Positions 1 to 11,996 of a stretch of 64,000 nucleotides of DNA are shown here, piece by piece. This DNA comes from Alnus glutinosa (taxonomy: Eukaryota > Streptophyta > Magnoliopsida > Fagales > Betulaceae). Location: assembly GCF_958979055.1 (NCBI RefSeq), contig NC_084887.1:13108994-13172993 (forward strand), written 5' to 3'. Position 1 is the first letter of the stretch. Every line of letters starts with the position of its first letter. A model generated the notes under the pieces. That model saw nothing but the letters and a program-made list of their open reading frames with translations. It was not told the DNA's origin and did not search any database. Made by a program: the position numbers and the translations under genes.

Positions 1-597
1 ATATGCACTATTTTTTTTTTTCCTTTTAATTGAATAGAAAAAAAAAGTTACAATAAATGATCTTTTCCACTATAATGCTTTCAAATATAATATGAGAAGC
101 GACTCATTTAGTTAAAGTATGTACATGATATTTGCACAATGAGATATTTTCAAATCATTCCAACTTTGAAAGCAATATAAACTTAAATTAATATCTGAAA
201 CTAAATTAAAAAAGTTTCATAAGGACAAAAGTTCAGGAGAATTAATCTCTAGAATAACTAAAAAGAGCATCTCCCTTAAGAACAAAATGGTCAATATCAG
301 AAGACAAAGTTAGGCAAGAAACCAGAAGGAAAATGAAAATTCACTTAACCCCTCCCTTAACTTCTATCACGTTTGTAATTACTTTCTTAAATTTTAAAAA
401 CTCTCAATTTAATGTATTCATTTTTAAATTTTTCAATTTTATCTATTTGTTAGGATTTGTAAGTTAAATCTTAACGGAGGGATGCCAAAATTTTTAAAAT
501 ACCTTTTTGTTTTTAGGGAAAAAAAAAAGAAAAAAAAATTGTAAAGATTTAAACGTTGGTCAGGATTTAATGAAATTTGTAAAAATAACAACGCCTC

Positions 598-628
<31 letters not shown>

Positions 629-3000
629 ATTTTTAGGAAAAATTTTAACGAAACGAAATAAAATAAAAAATAAAAAATAAAAAATTAAAAGATTGATACA
701 CGTCTCAACCCAAGGAAAGAAACAATATATAGTTAGTTGTCATACCAAAATGAAAATAGCATGTGGTTGACCATAATAGTATTTCAAATAACTCCAAAAA
801 TCACTCATTTGGTCAAGCAAGGGTAGTATGGTAACTTGGAAGAGGGTCTTTCACGTCATCCAACTTATTACCTTCCGTAACAACAGAAATCCCGGAAGTA
901 CGGAATCTAATGCATGGAAAAATGAGAAGGGAAAGAGGTTAATATTGAGTAAGTACACGTAAGCACGTCATTAACACTCTAATGACAAGGGCAGGTTCCA
1001 GCACCGGCCCCAGGCCAGCTCAGCTTCAAATTATGCATCCTTCTATAACAAATAAAATTAAATGCCTCCCATTAGAGCCTTGTTGGGGACAATAACTATA
1101 TATGATTGCCACAATTCCGCAAAAACACTTGTACAAAATTATTATTATTATTATTATTTTACTTTTTCTTTTCCCAAATTCTAGTCAAGGTCTCATTTTT
1201 ATTTGCTTACAATGTATGACTTTTAAATTCCAAATTAAAATTATTATATTTGTAATATGTAGAGATTTTCAGGATGATTTAGGAGTTTTATTTAAAACAT
1301 GTGTATTATTCCCTATAAGTTGTTTTTTTTTTTTTTTTTAAATGATGTGATGTTTAAAGATGTGAACTCCATAAATAATAGGGCATTGTCTAAATTCAAT
1401 AGATTTTTTTTTGATAGAGTCTAGATCTTCTAAGATTTACATGCTTCTGTTCAAATATAGCCTTTTAATTATCTCCTAAAAAAAGTGTATTTATATTAAC
1501 ACACAAAAAAAAAGAGGCCTGCTATATTTAATCATGGGATGTGTTTGCACAAAGTTCAAGCATGTTATGTTTTTTCTCATGAGTTTACCTGATGAAAAAT
1601 AGAAATTATCACAAAAACATGTCAGCTTTGAGTGGTGTTTATATTCCTAATTCTTATTTTTGTATTAAAAACAAGCAAAAAAAAAAAAAAAAAAAAAATC
1701 AACTACAAGAGTAAGTAGCAAAAATTGAACACAATATATTGTACAAATAGGCTCATCAATTTGGAGAGTGGCTAAGAACAAGTGAACTTGATGAAAACAC
1801 AAGTACAAATATTCACAGGAAACAAATATTTGAGACCCTTGCATCTCGATCTCCTGAAAAACTCTGAAATCCCTGTACTTTCTTTCCACATTTATTGGTA
1901 GTGCTTCACCACCTCTTTATGAGTGACTCCTAGGAAGGAGGTATGACCTCCATTACCCTGGCCGCCGTCCGTTGTACCGTCATCCTTCAACCTCCTCGCC
2001 TTTTGCTGTCTACAACCACTTAAAATCTGCTGTGTTGCCTAGCCTTTGCCACCGCTCCGCCTCTCCCCATTTTTGCTTGAATTTTAGATTGGGTTTTTTC
2101 AAAACCCGGTTTACTCTCTTCAATCGATCCCGTTGCCACTCGTGCCTGTCTACCTTCTTCTTCGGCTCCCCAACTTTCGGTCACCACCAGTTGCTCTCTG
2201 TGCCGCCTCTCACACGCCAACACGTGATTCACACTCGCTGGTGCGTGAAACTCACGCGCCTTTCAGTTACGGGGGTGGCTGGACCACCCTCAAGGGCCTG
2301 GGGGTGGTTTCGACCACCCCATACGACTGATCTGGGAGTGGCTCGGCCTTTGGGGGTGGGTCGGCCACCCCCGAAAACCCTAACATTTTTTTTTTATTTT
2401 TTTTTTTTGTTTTTTGGCCATTTGGGGTGGCCGGACTTCCATTCGCCTCTTCTCCTCTGTTGGTCTTGGTGTTTTGTGAAGTGGTGGTTTTTTTGTTGTT
2501 TTTATTTTGTCCTTCTATATTTTTCTGTTGTGTTTTTCTGTTCCTTTCCTTTTCTGTGGATTTTTGTCTTCCTGTTCCGATGCGGTTTGAACTAGTGGAT
2601 GAGACTTTTGTTGTTGGTGTGTGTCCTTCAATGGCTCTTATTCGATTCTCTTCGGTACCTTTCCTGTAATAATCACTTAACAGTGGTTGCTACTTTCACC
2701 GCGTATAATTCTTTACCAAGTTTTTTTGCCATTTGTTACCGTCTTGTGCGGCCTTTGGATCATGAATGATACTATTACCTGTTGTTTTTTTTGTTTTTGT
2801 ACTGTATTTTTTGTTTGGACTTTGTTATTGGGGTGCCTACTACCCCTTTATAGTTGTTTGATCTCTTGTAACCCACTTTCCTTTGCCCTCGCTTGATTTA
2901 GGAAAAAAAAAAGAAAAAGAATGCAAATATTCACGGTTTTTTACTCCGCCGTACTGAAAATTATGGGATTGTAGTAGACTCTGAAAAACAAAGCTAAAAT
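1..3000. other. AT-rich intergenic DNA, no gene seen
   Basis: I see no supportable coding region here. The open frames present run through homopolymer T or A tracts and have no recognisable domain. The first 700 bases are AT-rich with long T and A runs. A GC-richer patch at about 1935-2600 holds palindromic GGGGTGG/CCACCCC modules, listed separately. The stretch ends in the CT/GA-rich leader of the TTL gene. Confidence 0.6.
2262..2440. repeat. GGGGTGG/CCACCCC palindromic repeat module, copy 1
   Basis: Several short palindromes of the form GGGTGGCnGGACCACCC and GGGTSGGCCACCC follow each other, then a long T-rich tract and one more GGGGTGGCCGG. Similar modules occur at about 23939-24135, 38194-38340 and 58075-58190, each next to a T-rich or AT-rich tract. 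That makes a dispersed repeat family the best reading. I cannot see its ends here. Confidence 0.5.
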
Positions 3001-3009
3001 TTGTTAAGA

Positions 3010-3565
3010 GAGAGGGAGTGAATGCTCTGCCGTCCAGAACCAAAAAAATAAATAAAAAAGAAAAAGAAAAAAGAAAAAAATAAAGAAAAGAAAAGAAAAG
3101 AAAGGAGGTAGCCGTAGAGACGAGGACAGGAGAGAGAGACTCTCAGAGAAAGAATCAAAGAAAGAGAGAGAGAGAGACCGAAGAGGTGGTTCTGGGCCTT
3201 CTGGCTCGTTAAGAGAGAACGAGAAGAGAGAACATTTTCACAGAGAGAGAGAGAGGGAGAAATCAAAATCAAATCCAAATCCAAATCCAAATCCCCATTA
3301 TCATCTCGCTCTGACTTTTCTGTCTCTCTCTCTCTCTCAAAAGCACTTTCTATCACTCATCACATTCATTCTTTGCTTCATCCTCTTATATCACGAGATC
3401 CCCATCGCCCTCTCTCTCTTTCTCTATGTCTTCCTCACACTCCCTCTGCTATTACTTCTCTTCTTTGTACTCTTAGACACTAAACCTTGCGAAAAGAACA
3501 TACTTTGTAGACCCACAAGCAAGCCTATCCCAGTCTTCGCAAACAACCTTTGCAGCTTGTACGTG
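3010..3565 (+). promoter_or_regulatory. CT/GA-rich promoter and 5' leader of the TTL gene
   Basis: A purine-rich AAAGAAAAG/GAGAGA region (about 3050-3270) passes into CTCTCT tracts (about 3320-3430) just upstream of the TTL start codon. Pyrimidine and GA tracts of this kind are common in plant core promoters and 5' UTRs. I see no convincing TATA box, so the transcription start is not placed. The in-frame codons just before the ATG at 3566 (TTG, TAC, GTG) are non-ATG, so I start the protein at 3566. Confidence 0.5.
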
Positions 3566-6500
3566 ATGTCACGTTCTGCAAAACCTATAGAAGAAATGGG
3601 CCTCGATTCTTTTACAACGCAGTTCCGGGACTCTCTTGGTTGCGACCAGAACAAGCCTGATTTCAGAGAACTCGATCTGGGCTCACCCGTCTCTCCCTTG
3701 ACGACTCGGGGCTCAGTAGTTAATGGTGCTGGTGGTGCAGCCACTTCAAGCTGCAGCTCGAGCTCGTCTGGCTCGTTCTCGGGCAAGAATACCAATACCC
3801 AGTTGGCTAAAAGATCGGAAAGTAAGCCAAACAACCACTCCGGAGAGCTCTCGGGGTTGTCCGAAACCAGCCCAATTGCCCCCGATTGCCTCCGATCCAT
3901 TAAAACAACGCCTGATTCGAAACCGGGTCACCGGAGATCGGTCTCGGCCGGACCCCCATTGATCTACTCAGGTAGAAGCAATGGCTGTGGCAATGGAGCA
4001 ACTTCAGCTTCCTCGAATTCGACCACAAATGTGTTACCCAGTGGCAACATTTTCCCCCCTGGGAAGATCTTAAAGGCTGCTACGGCTCCTAGAAATGCAG
4101 CTAGGCCTGATGTTTTGGGTTCTGGGACTGGTAACTATGGCCACGGTAGCATAATGCGTGGTGCTGCTAATGTAACTGGGAATATACAGTTTGCAGGAGA
4201 AGCAGTAATGGTTAAGCGTGCAATGACAAGTACTGATCCTGAGGAGGTCAAAAAGGTGGGGAATGAGTTGTATAGGAGAGGGCATTTTGTGGAGGCCTTA
4301 TCGTTGTATGATCGGGCTGTTTCGTTGTCGCCGGAAAATGTGGCGTACCGGAGTAATCGGGCAGCGGCGTTGACGGCGCTGGGGAGATTGGGCGAGGCGG
4401 TGGGGGAGTGTGAGGAGGCTGTGAGGTTGGAGCCTGATTATGGGAGGGCGCACCAGAGGCTGGCATCTCTTTATCTCCGGTGAGTGTTGAAAACTAGAAC
4501 TGGAGGTTTGTGGGTTTTAGCCTTTGTTGTTTTTTGTTACTATGTTTGGTTGCTTGGGAAAAAAAAAAGTTTCTTTTTCTGGTTCGGGACTTTTTGCTTG
4601 GATTAATGTGATTGGTCTTTGTTGTTTTGATCTGCATTTTTGTGTTTCTTATTGGTTCTGGTGCATAATGCATCTTGGATCTATTTTCTGTGGGTCTTCT
4701 CGTTGTGTGATTGGTTTTTGCTAACTTTTGTACCCTTTTGCATTGGTTAACTGGAGTCCTACCTCTGAAATTCCTTTCTTGTTTTGTTCTATTCCATTTT
4801 ATGGTACCCAATTAGAATGGCGGATTGCTATTTGAGTGGTTGTTGAAGTTGCTATCATTTATGAGGGTCCTTTGTTCAATTTTGGAATTAGTTATGATTA
4901 ATATGGGTTTCTAATTTTCCTCTATCTTCTCATCCTTAGTAAATTTACATTTGTTGAGTTATTGAGCGTCTGCCTTTACACATTTGTTGAGTAATGCGAA
5001 GTTTGTTGTTATTGGCTGAAAGACTAATTAAGATTCATGGGTAGAGATTCCTGGATCAAATAACTTATTAATCTGGATTGTCTATAGTTTTGGGCAAGTC
5101 GAATATGCCCAGCGCCACCTTTGTTTCCATGGGCAAAAGCCCGATCAATCAGAGTTGCAGAAGCTAAAATCATTGGAGAAGCATCTGACCCATTGTGCAG
5201 ATGCCCGAAATATTGGTGATTGGAAGAGTGCAGTTAGCGAATCGGATGCGGCCATGGCAATTGGGGCAGACTCCTCTCCTCAGGTAGAATCCCTAGCCAC
5301 AGATCTCTCCTTTTTTTATTTTTTATTTTTTATTAATTGATGTGGAGCAAAGTATCAAACTGGTAACTTATTAGTATGGCTTTTACAGCTTGTTGCTTGC
5401 AAAGCGGAAGGCCTTTTGAAGCTCCATCAGCTTGACGAAGCAGAGTCTATCCTTGCTACCATTCCTAAGCTGGATAATTATCCTCCTTTCTGCTCACAAA
5501 CCAAGTTCTTTGGTATGCTTGCTGAAGCTTACCTGCTCTATGTCCAAGCCCAGGTAGAGATGGCATTGGGAAGGTATGCTATGAAGTATAAAATTCAAAT
5601 GCAGAGTAGTTATGGCTTTTGGGGTGAGTGAGAAAAGTCAGTAGATTCCTTGCAGGTTTGAGAATGCAGTTGTGGCAGCAGAGAAGGCAGGCCTGATTGA
5701 TTATAGTAATGTTGAAGTTGCAAGGGTGTTAACTAATGTGAAAATGGTTGCAAGAGCTCGTTCCCGGGGTAAAGATCTTTTTAGCTCTGGAAGATTTTCT
5801 GAAGCCTGCTCAGCTTATGGAGAAGGCCTCAAATATGATAGTTCAAATTCTGTTCTCTATTGTAATAGAGCAGTTTGTTGGTCTAAGCTTGGGCTATGGG
5901 AACAATCTGTTGAGGACTGCAACCAAGCCCTCAAAATCCAACCGAATTACACCAAGGCCCTTCTAAGGAGGGCTGTCTCAAATGCAAAGGTGAGTGTTGT
6001 CTTAGCTCTTTGATTTTTCAGTTTGTTTGTTTATACTTAAATAGTCAGCATCGTATCTTTATCTTGTGGGATGTTATAGCTTGAACGGTGGGCAGAAGCT
6101 GTGAGAGATTACGAGGTCTTGAGGAAGGAACTTCCTGGAGACAGTGAGGTTGCTGAATCTCTACAGCGTGCACAAATTGCATTGAAGAAATCGTGTGGGG
6201 AGGAAGTTCATAGTGTGGACTTTGGTGGTGAAGTAGAAGAAGTTTCAAGTCTAAATAAGTTTAAAGCTGCAATATCATCTCCTGGTGAGTTTAAGTGCCT
6301 TTGTTAATGCTTAGTGGTGCTTATCTTTTGTTCCTGCTCCACTCTTCAATTTATCTCAACAGTCCTGTCTGAATGAAAATTTAAAAATTTCAGGTGTTTC
6401 AGTAGTTCATTTCAAAGTGGCATCAAATGAACAATGTGAGGAAATATCCCCATTCATAAATATGCTTTGTGTTCGATATCCATCTGTTAAATTTTTGAAG

Positions 6501-6947
6501 GTAGGTAACCTGTTTGTCTTTACTTGCCTCATACTGTTTTAGATCATTCCACTGCATTCTGCAAGGTGTTTGAAATAAGCTCATACTGTGTTGACATGTT
6601 CCCACTATACATATGGGCTGTTAAGTTTCTTTCCCTTTATAATCCCTTGAATAATGAATCCAACTTTTGCTTTGTTTTAAAATCTAGTTTGTGATGGTTT
6701 GGATTGTGCTTGAGAAAAATACTGAATGATCTTGTTCTGTACTATCTGCCAGGCAAATTGGCCATGTAAACATTTATTTATTTTTTGATTGAAGGTGGAT
6801 GTGGAGGATCTGTTAGCAATAGCAAAAGCTGAGGGCATTAGAACGGTTCCAACATTTAAAATTTACAGGAATGGAGAGAAAGTGATGGAGCTAATCCGCC
6901 CAAGCCATCAATTATTGGAGGACTCATTGAGGAATTGCAGTCTCTAG
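3566..6947 (+). CDS. TTL: TPR repeat-containing thioredoxin-like protein (TTL family)
   Basis: Seven exons fit by GT-AG junctions and family homology: 3566-4479, 5088-5283, 5389-5573, 5656-5989, 6080-6284, 6394-6500, 6795-6947. They encode about 697 aa, the usual TTL length. The N-terminal 220 residues are Ser/Gly/Asn-rich and look disordered. A first TPR block lies at about residues 226-305 ([20 protein letters not shown]). A second lies at about 460-575 ([14 protein letters not shown], then [20 protein letters not shown]). A thioredoxin fold follows at about 612-690 ([23 protein letters not shown]). The usual WCxxC pair is absent: the position reads [10 protein letters not shown], as known for TTLs, so a scaffold rather than a redox role is expected. 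In Arabidopsis, TTL proteins act in osmotic-stress tolerance and brassinosteroid signalling and bind signalling partners through the TPRs. All junctions keep phase and no break is seen. Which TTL paralogue it matches is unresolved. Confidence 0.93.
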
Positions 6948-8732
6948 AACAACAAATGCTCAATTATACAGCAGTAGATGGTAACTGTCCAAGTATTCAC
7001 TATCTCTACGACTCAAAGTCATACTAAGTTTTACCTGTTACATAATCAGCTACATAATTTTTTCATGGAGGTTTAAGGCAGAGAAACCATAAGAGAAATG
7101 GCTTCTTTTAGTTCAAAGTTGCAGAAATATATGTTCTTTCTCTCTGGTTTATTCACCTTCCAATTCCAATGGATGTCCTTATAGTTTCTTCACTAATCGC
7201 AGGGTTATTTTTGTGTCTCATGTTCCATATTTTGGAGAGAAAAGCTGAAAAAAAGTGTACAATTTAATACTCTCTGCTCAGTTAAAAGTTTTGGAGAGAG
7301 AGAGAGAGAGAGAGATTGTGTACATAGATGATAAATCCAAGTATTGAAAGCAATGGGAGGCTGCTTCTGTCCTTCGTGTTGATCTACTTTGGTCCGAAAA
7401 TGACAAAGCGCTACACAACAAGGGAGTGTCTTTCCCGGTGCCATAAAATTACCTTCAACCATGATAAATGCTGGAAAGTTTGGTCTTAGTACACCCCTCT
7501 AAAATTTTACCAGCGTTCATAGCGGCGGACTCTATCGACACTGACCTGATATAATGGTATTAGCTATTTTTCTTTTCATTTCTCTGTCAGGCTGGTACTT
7601 CACTGAGCTTTTTTACATAATAGTAAGACATTTTAATCCAATTTATGATGATTACTTCCGTGACTTGAACCGGTGGTTGAGAACCTGCTATGATATCAAT
7701 GGTAAAGGGTTTAACTATTGATTGCTCTAAGACTCTTGGATACTAAGTTCGGTCAAACCTTTATTATCCCTAAAGACTGTAATAGTAGTGATTGGCTGAA
7801 TGTCTTTTGAAAGAGAAATAAGAGAATCTTGGGCCAATAACCCAAAATTGTCTAGTGTTATTTATTTTGTTTGTGTTGATAAAGTTGCAGCATAATAAGA
7901 AATGATTGGGTATTCTGCCTTTTGCATGTACGTACCACCATGCTGATTTAAAAAGACTTGAGACTTAAGACCACCACCGGACAAGGCTTTGCTTCTATTC
8001 ACTTCAACAGGCCACTGCGGGTCCTCAAGTGTGTCTTAAATTTAGGTGGTCTCTTAGTACTTGCTTTTCTAAAGCTGCCTTCGCTTTTTGCTATTTCCGT
8101 TCCTTTTTGAGGATGTCTTTTGAAAAACTGTTTTAAGAATGGAGAGCAAATTTCCCTGGAGCCATGCGCACAGTAGTGTGTATATATAGATATACCTCAA
8201 CATTTGGAAATGGTGCCAAATCTTCCAAAATACCTTTAAACTTTTATTTTGATAAATTTGAGAGATGAGTGCAGGGCAGTCTTCTTCGGTCTTTATATCA
8301 AATAAATAATAATAGAAAGATCATTGGCTCTGCCACTGTGGTGTGTTAAGGTTTTGGTTAACAGAGTAAAATTGTATCAAGCAAAGTGCCCCGGCCCCCC
8401 GTACACATACTGACATAGTGACATATACACTGTACTTGTTGTCCCTCCAGGCTCCAACTCTCTCGTACCCTCTCTCACTGTCCGACTGCTTAGTTGGAAG
8501 GCATTGATTGATTGATTAGAAAGTGCAGGGGGCAGAGAGTCAGGCTGAGATTGCAGAGTGAAGAGGGTACATCCTCCATATCTATTTTAACTATTTTATT
8601 TTTAAAAGAGAGAACCTTTTTGCTCAAACCATTTAGCATATATATAACTGAAACCAACAATAACATGATAAATATTCGGAATACTTTCCAACTTTTATTC
8701 TGGCTAAACAAACAAGAAAACCATGAAGCAAA
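6948..8732. other. TTL 3' UTR and intergenic spacer
   Basis: The first few hundred bases after the TTL stop are probably 3' UTR. A (GA)n microsatellite lies at about 7296-7314. The rest is unremarkable AT-rich DNA with no coding region I can support. The last part, about 8500-8732, should include the 3' UTR of the DUF538 gene on the other strand. Confidence 0.5.
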
Positions 8733-9146
8733 TCACTGGCCAGCAGCAAATGCGTCAACAGGGAAAGTCTTGGTGATTCCAGCAAGACTCTTGAAGTGAA
8801 TCTTCCCAGTAGGTGGATCGTCAACGGTGATCTCACTGACGGGAGGCCAGAGCATGAGCTCCTTAGCCTTCACTCCCTTGAGCTTCTTGATCCTCTTCTT
8901 CTCAATGTGGCCGGTTATCTCAGTGTGATAGCTAACCATCTTGCTGATCATCTTGAACTCGTGCTCCACCTTCTTCTTCTGCACAATCCACATGTACCCT
9001 GTGTCTTTCACGTACCCTACTTCGATCACGTTGGCTAGAGGGAGAAGTCCCAATGGGAGTTCGAACTCTTGGAGAAGAGAGGTCGCCATTTTCAATCCCT
9101 CTTCGTGCCCTTTCTTCACAACGCCTCCTTCCTTTGCTGCTTCCAT
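8733..9146 (-). CDS. DUF538 family protein
   Basis: This is a single uninterrupted frame of 137 aa with no introns. It shows the DUF538 signature: a short helical N-terminus (GHEEGLKMATSLLQEFEL), then LPLGLLPLANVIEVGYVKD and a Tyr-Met-Trp segment, then a beta-rich half ending in ISEITVDD-like and GITKTFPVDAF stretches. It has no signal peptide, whereas many DUF538 relatives do, which suggests a cytosolic form. DUF538 is a plant-specific domain. A link to chlorophyll or lipid-like ligands and stress has been proposed for some members, but no activity is established here. The start at 9146 is supported by a TATA-like element about 85 bp upstream and by nearby stops upstream in frame. The gene lies tail-to-tail with the TTL gene. 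Confidence 0.9.
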   Translation of the reverse strand: MEAAKEGGVVKKGHEEGLKMATSLLQEFELPLGLLPLANVIEVGYVKDTGYMWIVQKKKVEHEFKMISKMVSYHTEITGHIEKKRIKKLKGVKAKELMLWPPVSEITVDDPPTGKIHFKSLAGITKTFPVDAFAAGQ

Positions 9147-9240
9147 TGATGAAAAGAAATGAAATACTAGGCTAGGCTAGGCTAGGCTAGGCTTGAATGT
9201 ATTATCAATATAGAGGAAAATGGTGCCTCTATTTATATAC
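9147..9240 (-). promoter_or_regulatory. TATA box and 5' leader with (TAGGC)n of the DUF538 gene
   Basis: On the minus strand, TATATAAATAGAGG lies at about 9225-9239, roughly 85 bp upstream of the ATG. This is a good plant TATA context. Between it and the start codon a pentanucleotide CTAGG/TAGGC repeat runs five times or so (about 9168-9194) and would be in the 5' UTR. Confidence 0.6.
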
Positions 9241-9687
9241 TCTCTACATAATTAGAGACCACATGTGTGAGACAATCTTAGTGGTGGAAACCAATGTTAA
9301 CTTCATTGTAATACCCGTCGGCACAGGCCTTGTTTCATTTACTTTAATTTACTCTCCTCCCTCGTGTCACTAAGCTTTTGTCCGCAGTAATAAGATCGCA
9401 TAATATCGATCTACTTCAAACTAATTTACATAAGGATGATGATTAAATGGAGCTGGAAATCTTACAATTAATTATCTGCATTACAAGATGGCCGCTTAAA
9501 ACTACTACTTCAAAATCCTTAATTTGCTTTTTCTTTAAAGAAAAAAATGTCTTTAATTGGCTTATAGCCCCCAATCCTGATTGACGTTTCATAACTAAAA
9601 TATACCAAGCATGAAGCATATTTATATACTATACGCTATTTCCTATAATATTAATCTATATAACATGTGCTATATATGTACACACAC
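9241..9687. other. Intergenic, upstream of the DUF538 gene
   Basis: This is AT-rich DNA with no coding signal. It is probably the distal promoter of the DUF538 gene up to the first LTR fragment. I see no repeat boundary or structured element in it. Confidence 0.4.
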
Positions 9688-10085
9688 CGTAGTGGCCCGG
9701 ATAATTATCAAGGGTTAATTAGGCCTTAATTAGGAAATTGGGATCTTTTGACTTTTTAAGTTGACTGAACAAGGAACATTCGTGGTCCCCACCACGAACT
9801 ATCATTGACGTGTTGTACTATGTGTAAGAAGATACATCTCACGCCTTTAGCATGTGTGTCAGACCGTACTACGAACGATCGCGGTCGTTCACCAAAGGCC
9901 AGGCTGGTTGATTTTTATCCACTCCGATTTCTTCTTATAAATACCCCCCACCCGTAGCCTTCATACCATTTCCACCCACTTCCACTCCCTCTTGCTCAGT
10001 GTTTTCTTTGTGTGTGTGAGAGAGAATGTTTTGAAGGGAGATCATTGGGTTAGGCTCATCGATCGTTGTACATCGAACATCCTGG
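9688..10085 (+). repeat. Truncated F-family LTR (plus orientation)
   Basis: It begins CGTAGTGGCCCGGATAATTA, the same terminus seen in reverse at 56221 (GTAGTGCCCCAGATAATTA). Next come a stretch with AACGATCGCGGTCGTTC-type palindromes (about 9765-9900) and a TATA box, TTATAAATACC, at about 9936. Family membership is supported by the matching order in the minus-strand copies at 35.9-37.8 kb and 50.2-56.2 kb. Only the start, U3 and about 140 bases after the TATA box remain; the sequence then switches abruptly to gypsy integrase. Confidence 0.6.
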
Positions 10086-11220
10086 GAGCACCAAGATGTA
10101 AAAGGATGTGAAGGAGACTTATTGGTGGCAAAACATGAAGTGGGATATTGCCAAGTATGTCGAGCAATGCCCCACTTGTCAGCAAGTGAAGGTGGAACAC
10201 CAGAGGCCGGCAGGAATGATCAAGCCACTAAACGTGCCTAAATGGAAGTGAGATGAGATCGCAATGGACGTTATATTGGGTCTACCAAGGACGCCAACCG
10301 AGGAAGACTCCATTTGGATAGTGGTTGATCTTTTGATAAAGAGTACTCACTTCATCCCCATAAGAGTAAAAGATCCAATGGATAAGTTGTCAAAATTGTA
10401 TGTACAGAATATAGTACGACTTCACAGGGTAACATCGGCCATCGTTTCAAATAGGGATTCACAATTTACTTAAAGGTTTTGGCAAAAGCTTGCATAAGGA
10501 TATTGGTACAGACTTGAAGTTTAGCATTTCATTTCACCCTCAAACTGGCAGCCCATCAGAGTAGACCAATAAGATCTTAGAAGACATGTTGCGAGCATGA
10601 GTTTTGGATTTCTAGGGTGGCTGGATTCATTATCTACCTTTGATTGAATTTGCTTACAACAATAGTTACAAAGTAACTATTAGGATTCCATCCAATGAGG
10701 AACTCTACGGATGGAGATGTCAATCACCCTTATATTGGAGCAACGCTGAGGAGCGACAGCTATTAGAGGTCGAAATGATTCAAGACATGCGAGGCTAGGT
10801 AGTTCTTATTAGACAAAGGATGGTAGTTGCCCAAAGCCGACAAAAAGCTATGCTGACAATCGAAGTCGAGTTCTCGAGTTCGAAGAAGGGGATCAGATGT
10901 TTCTGAAGATATCTCCAATGAAGAGAGTGATGAGATTTGGAAAGAAGGGGACTTTAAGCCCTCGATTTATTGGACCCTTCGAGATAAAATATAGGGTGGG
11001 GAAACTAGCTAACCAGGTTACCTTACCAGCAGACTTGGAAGGGATGCACGATGTCTTCCATGTCTCAATGTTAGGAAAGTATATAACTAGCCTGGATATG
11101 GTGGTAGAGTATGAGCCACTAGGAATAGAAGAAGAACTGACTTACGAGGAGAAGCCGGGGCAGATTTTGGATCGAAAGGAGCAAGCATTATGGGAGGCAA
11201 AGCAGAACATGAAGAACTGA
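10086..11220 (+). pseudogene. Ty3/gypsy integrase remnant
   Basis: Frames with stops and shifts read as the C-terminal part of a gypsy pol. They show the zinc-binding end of integrase (CPTCQQVKVEHQRPAG, about 10168-10215), the catalytic core (MDVILGLPRTP with Asp 1 at 10264-10300; VSNRDSQFT with Asp 2 near 10445-10470), and the conserved C-terminal region (GPFEIKYRVGKLANQV, then HDVFHVSMLGKY, 10897-11100). A TGA interrupts before MDVIL, and the stretch 10474-10890 is frame-shifted. Gag, protease, RT and RNase H are missing. It is not capable of transposition. Confidence 0.85.
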
Positions 11221-11927
11221 TATCCATACCTATTTGAAGATTCTCTGTGTATGGTTAATGTCATTGGATTATTTTGCACTAAGGAAGGTTGAAGAGTTCA
11301 ACTATGCATAGTTATTTTCCTATCCGGGAAACGCCCCGAGAAATTAATTAACTGGTAATTAACTGGTAATTAACTTCACAATTTGCCTGCCAGCCCCCAT
11401 TCCACAATGAATAAGACTTAGGGATCTTTACTCTTAAAAAAGAGAATACTTTGTAGAGGAAACATAAAATATTCTATCAACATTTATTACAACCACAACA
11501 TCTACTAAGAATCATTACATAATTGAAATCAAATTAGATGAATCATCGATATAAAAGATCCAAACTTAAAAATAAAAATACACAATTGAGCTTCAAATGC
11601 TAAGCCTACAATATCATCCAAAAGTACTAATTACTATGAGCGATTTTTGAAATCTTGTAATCAGTTCTCAAGCATAACCGAATTGATTTCACTATGCCAA
11701 ACGGCCATATTAGCCTCGAGGTCCATCTCAAGTCCAACATCTAGGGGTGGTCCAACTATAAAACAACACATGTTTCATAGGTGGGAAAGATACAAGAATA
11801 AATCCATAACTTAGTGAGTAATAATACACATGGTGACAGGTTATCAATGTAGTGAATTCAGTTATTTATAAATCACATGCAGTAATGCAACTTTACAGTT
11901 TATTGTTTGGCAAGGTCATCAAGTATG

Positions 11928-11928
<1 letters not shown>

Positions 11929-11991
<63 letters not shown>
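11929..11991. repeat. (TA)n microsatellite
   Basis: About 30 uninterrupted TA units lie inside the F-family LTR. It is a simple-sequence tract likely to be length-polymorphic. Confidence 0.95.

Positions 11992-11996
<5 letters not shown>

Noticed and set aside
1102..1341. 79-aa open frame
   Set aside because: Rich in Ile/Phe/Leu from T-rich DNA, ending in a poly-T run; no domain, no gene context.
1972..2595. 207-aa open frame, plus strand
   Set aside because: It runs through the GGGGTGG palindromic module and a poly-T tract, and overlaps other meaningless frames. Composition is that of translated repeat DNA.
3424..3900. 158-aa open frame on the minus strand
   Set aside because: Lies opposite TTL exon 1; the plus-strand frame has clear family similarity and splice sites.
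9688..11340. A single gypsy element with 5' and 3' LTRs flanking the integrase remnant
   Set aside because: The LTR piece at 9688 and the sequence starting at about 11327 belong to opposite ends of the F family in opposite orientation, so they are not a matched LTR pair.
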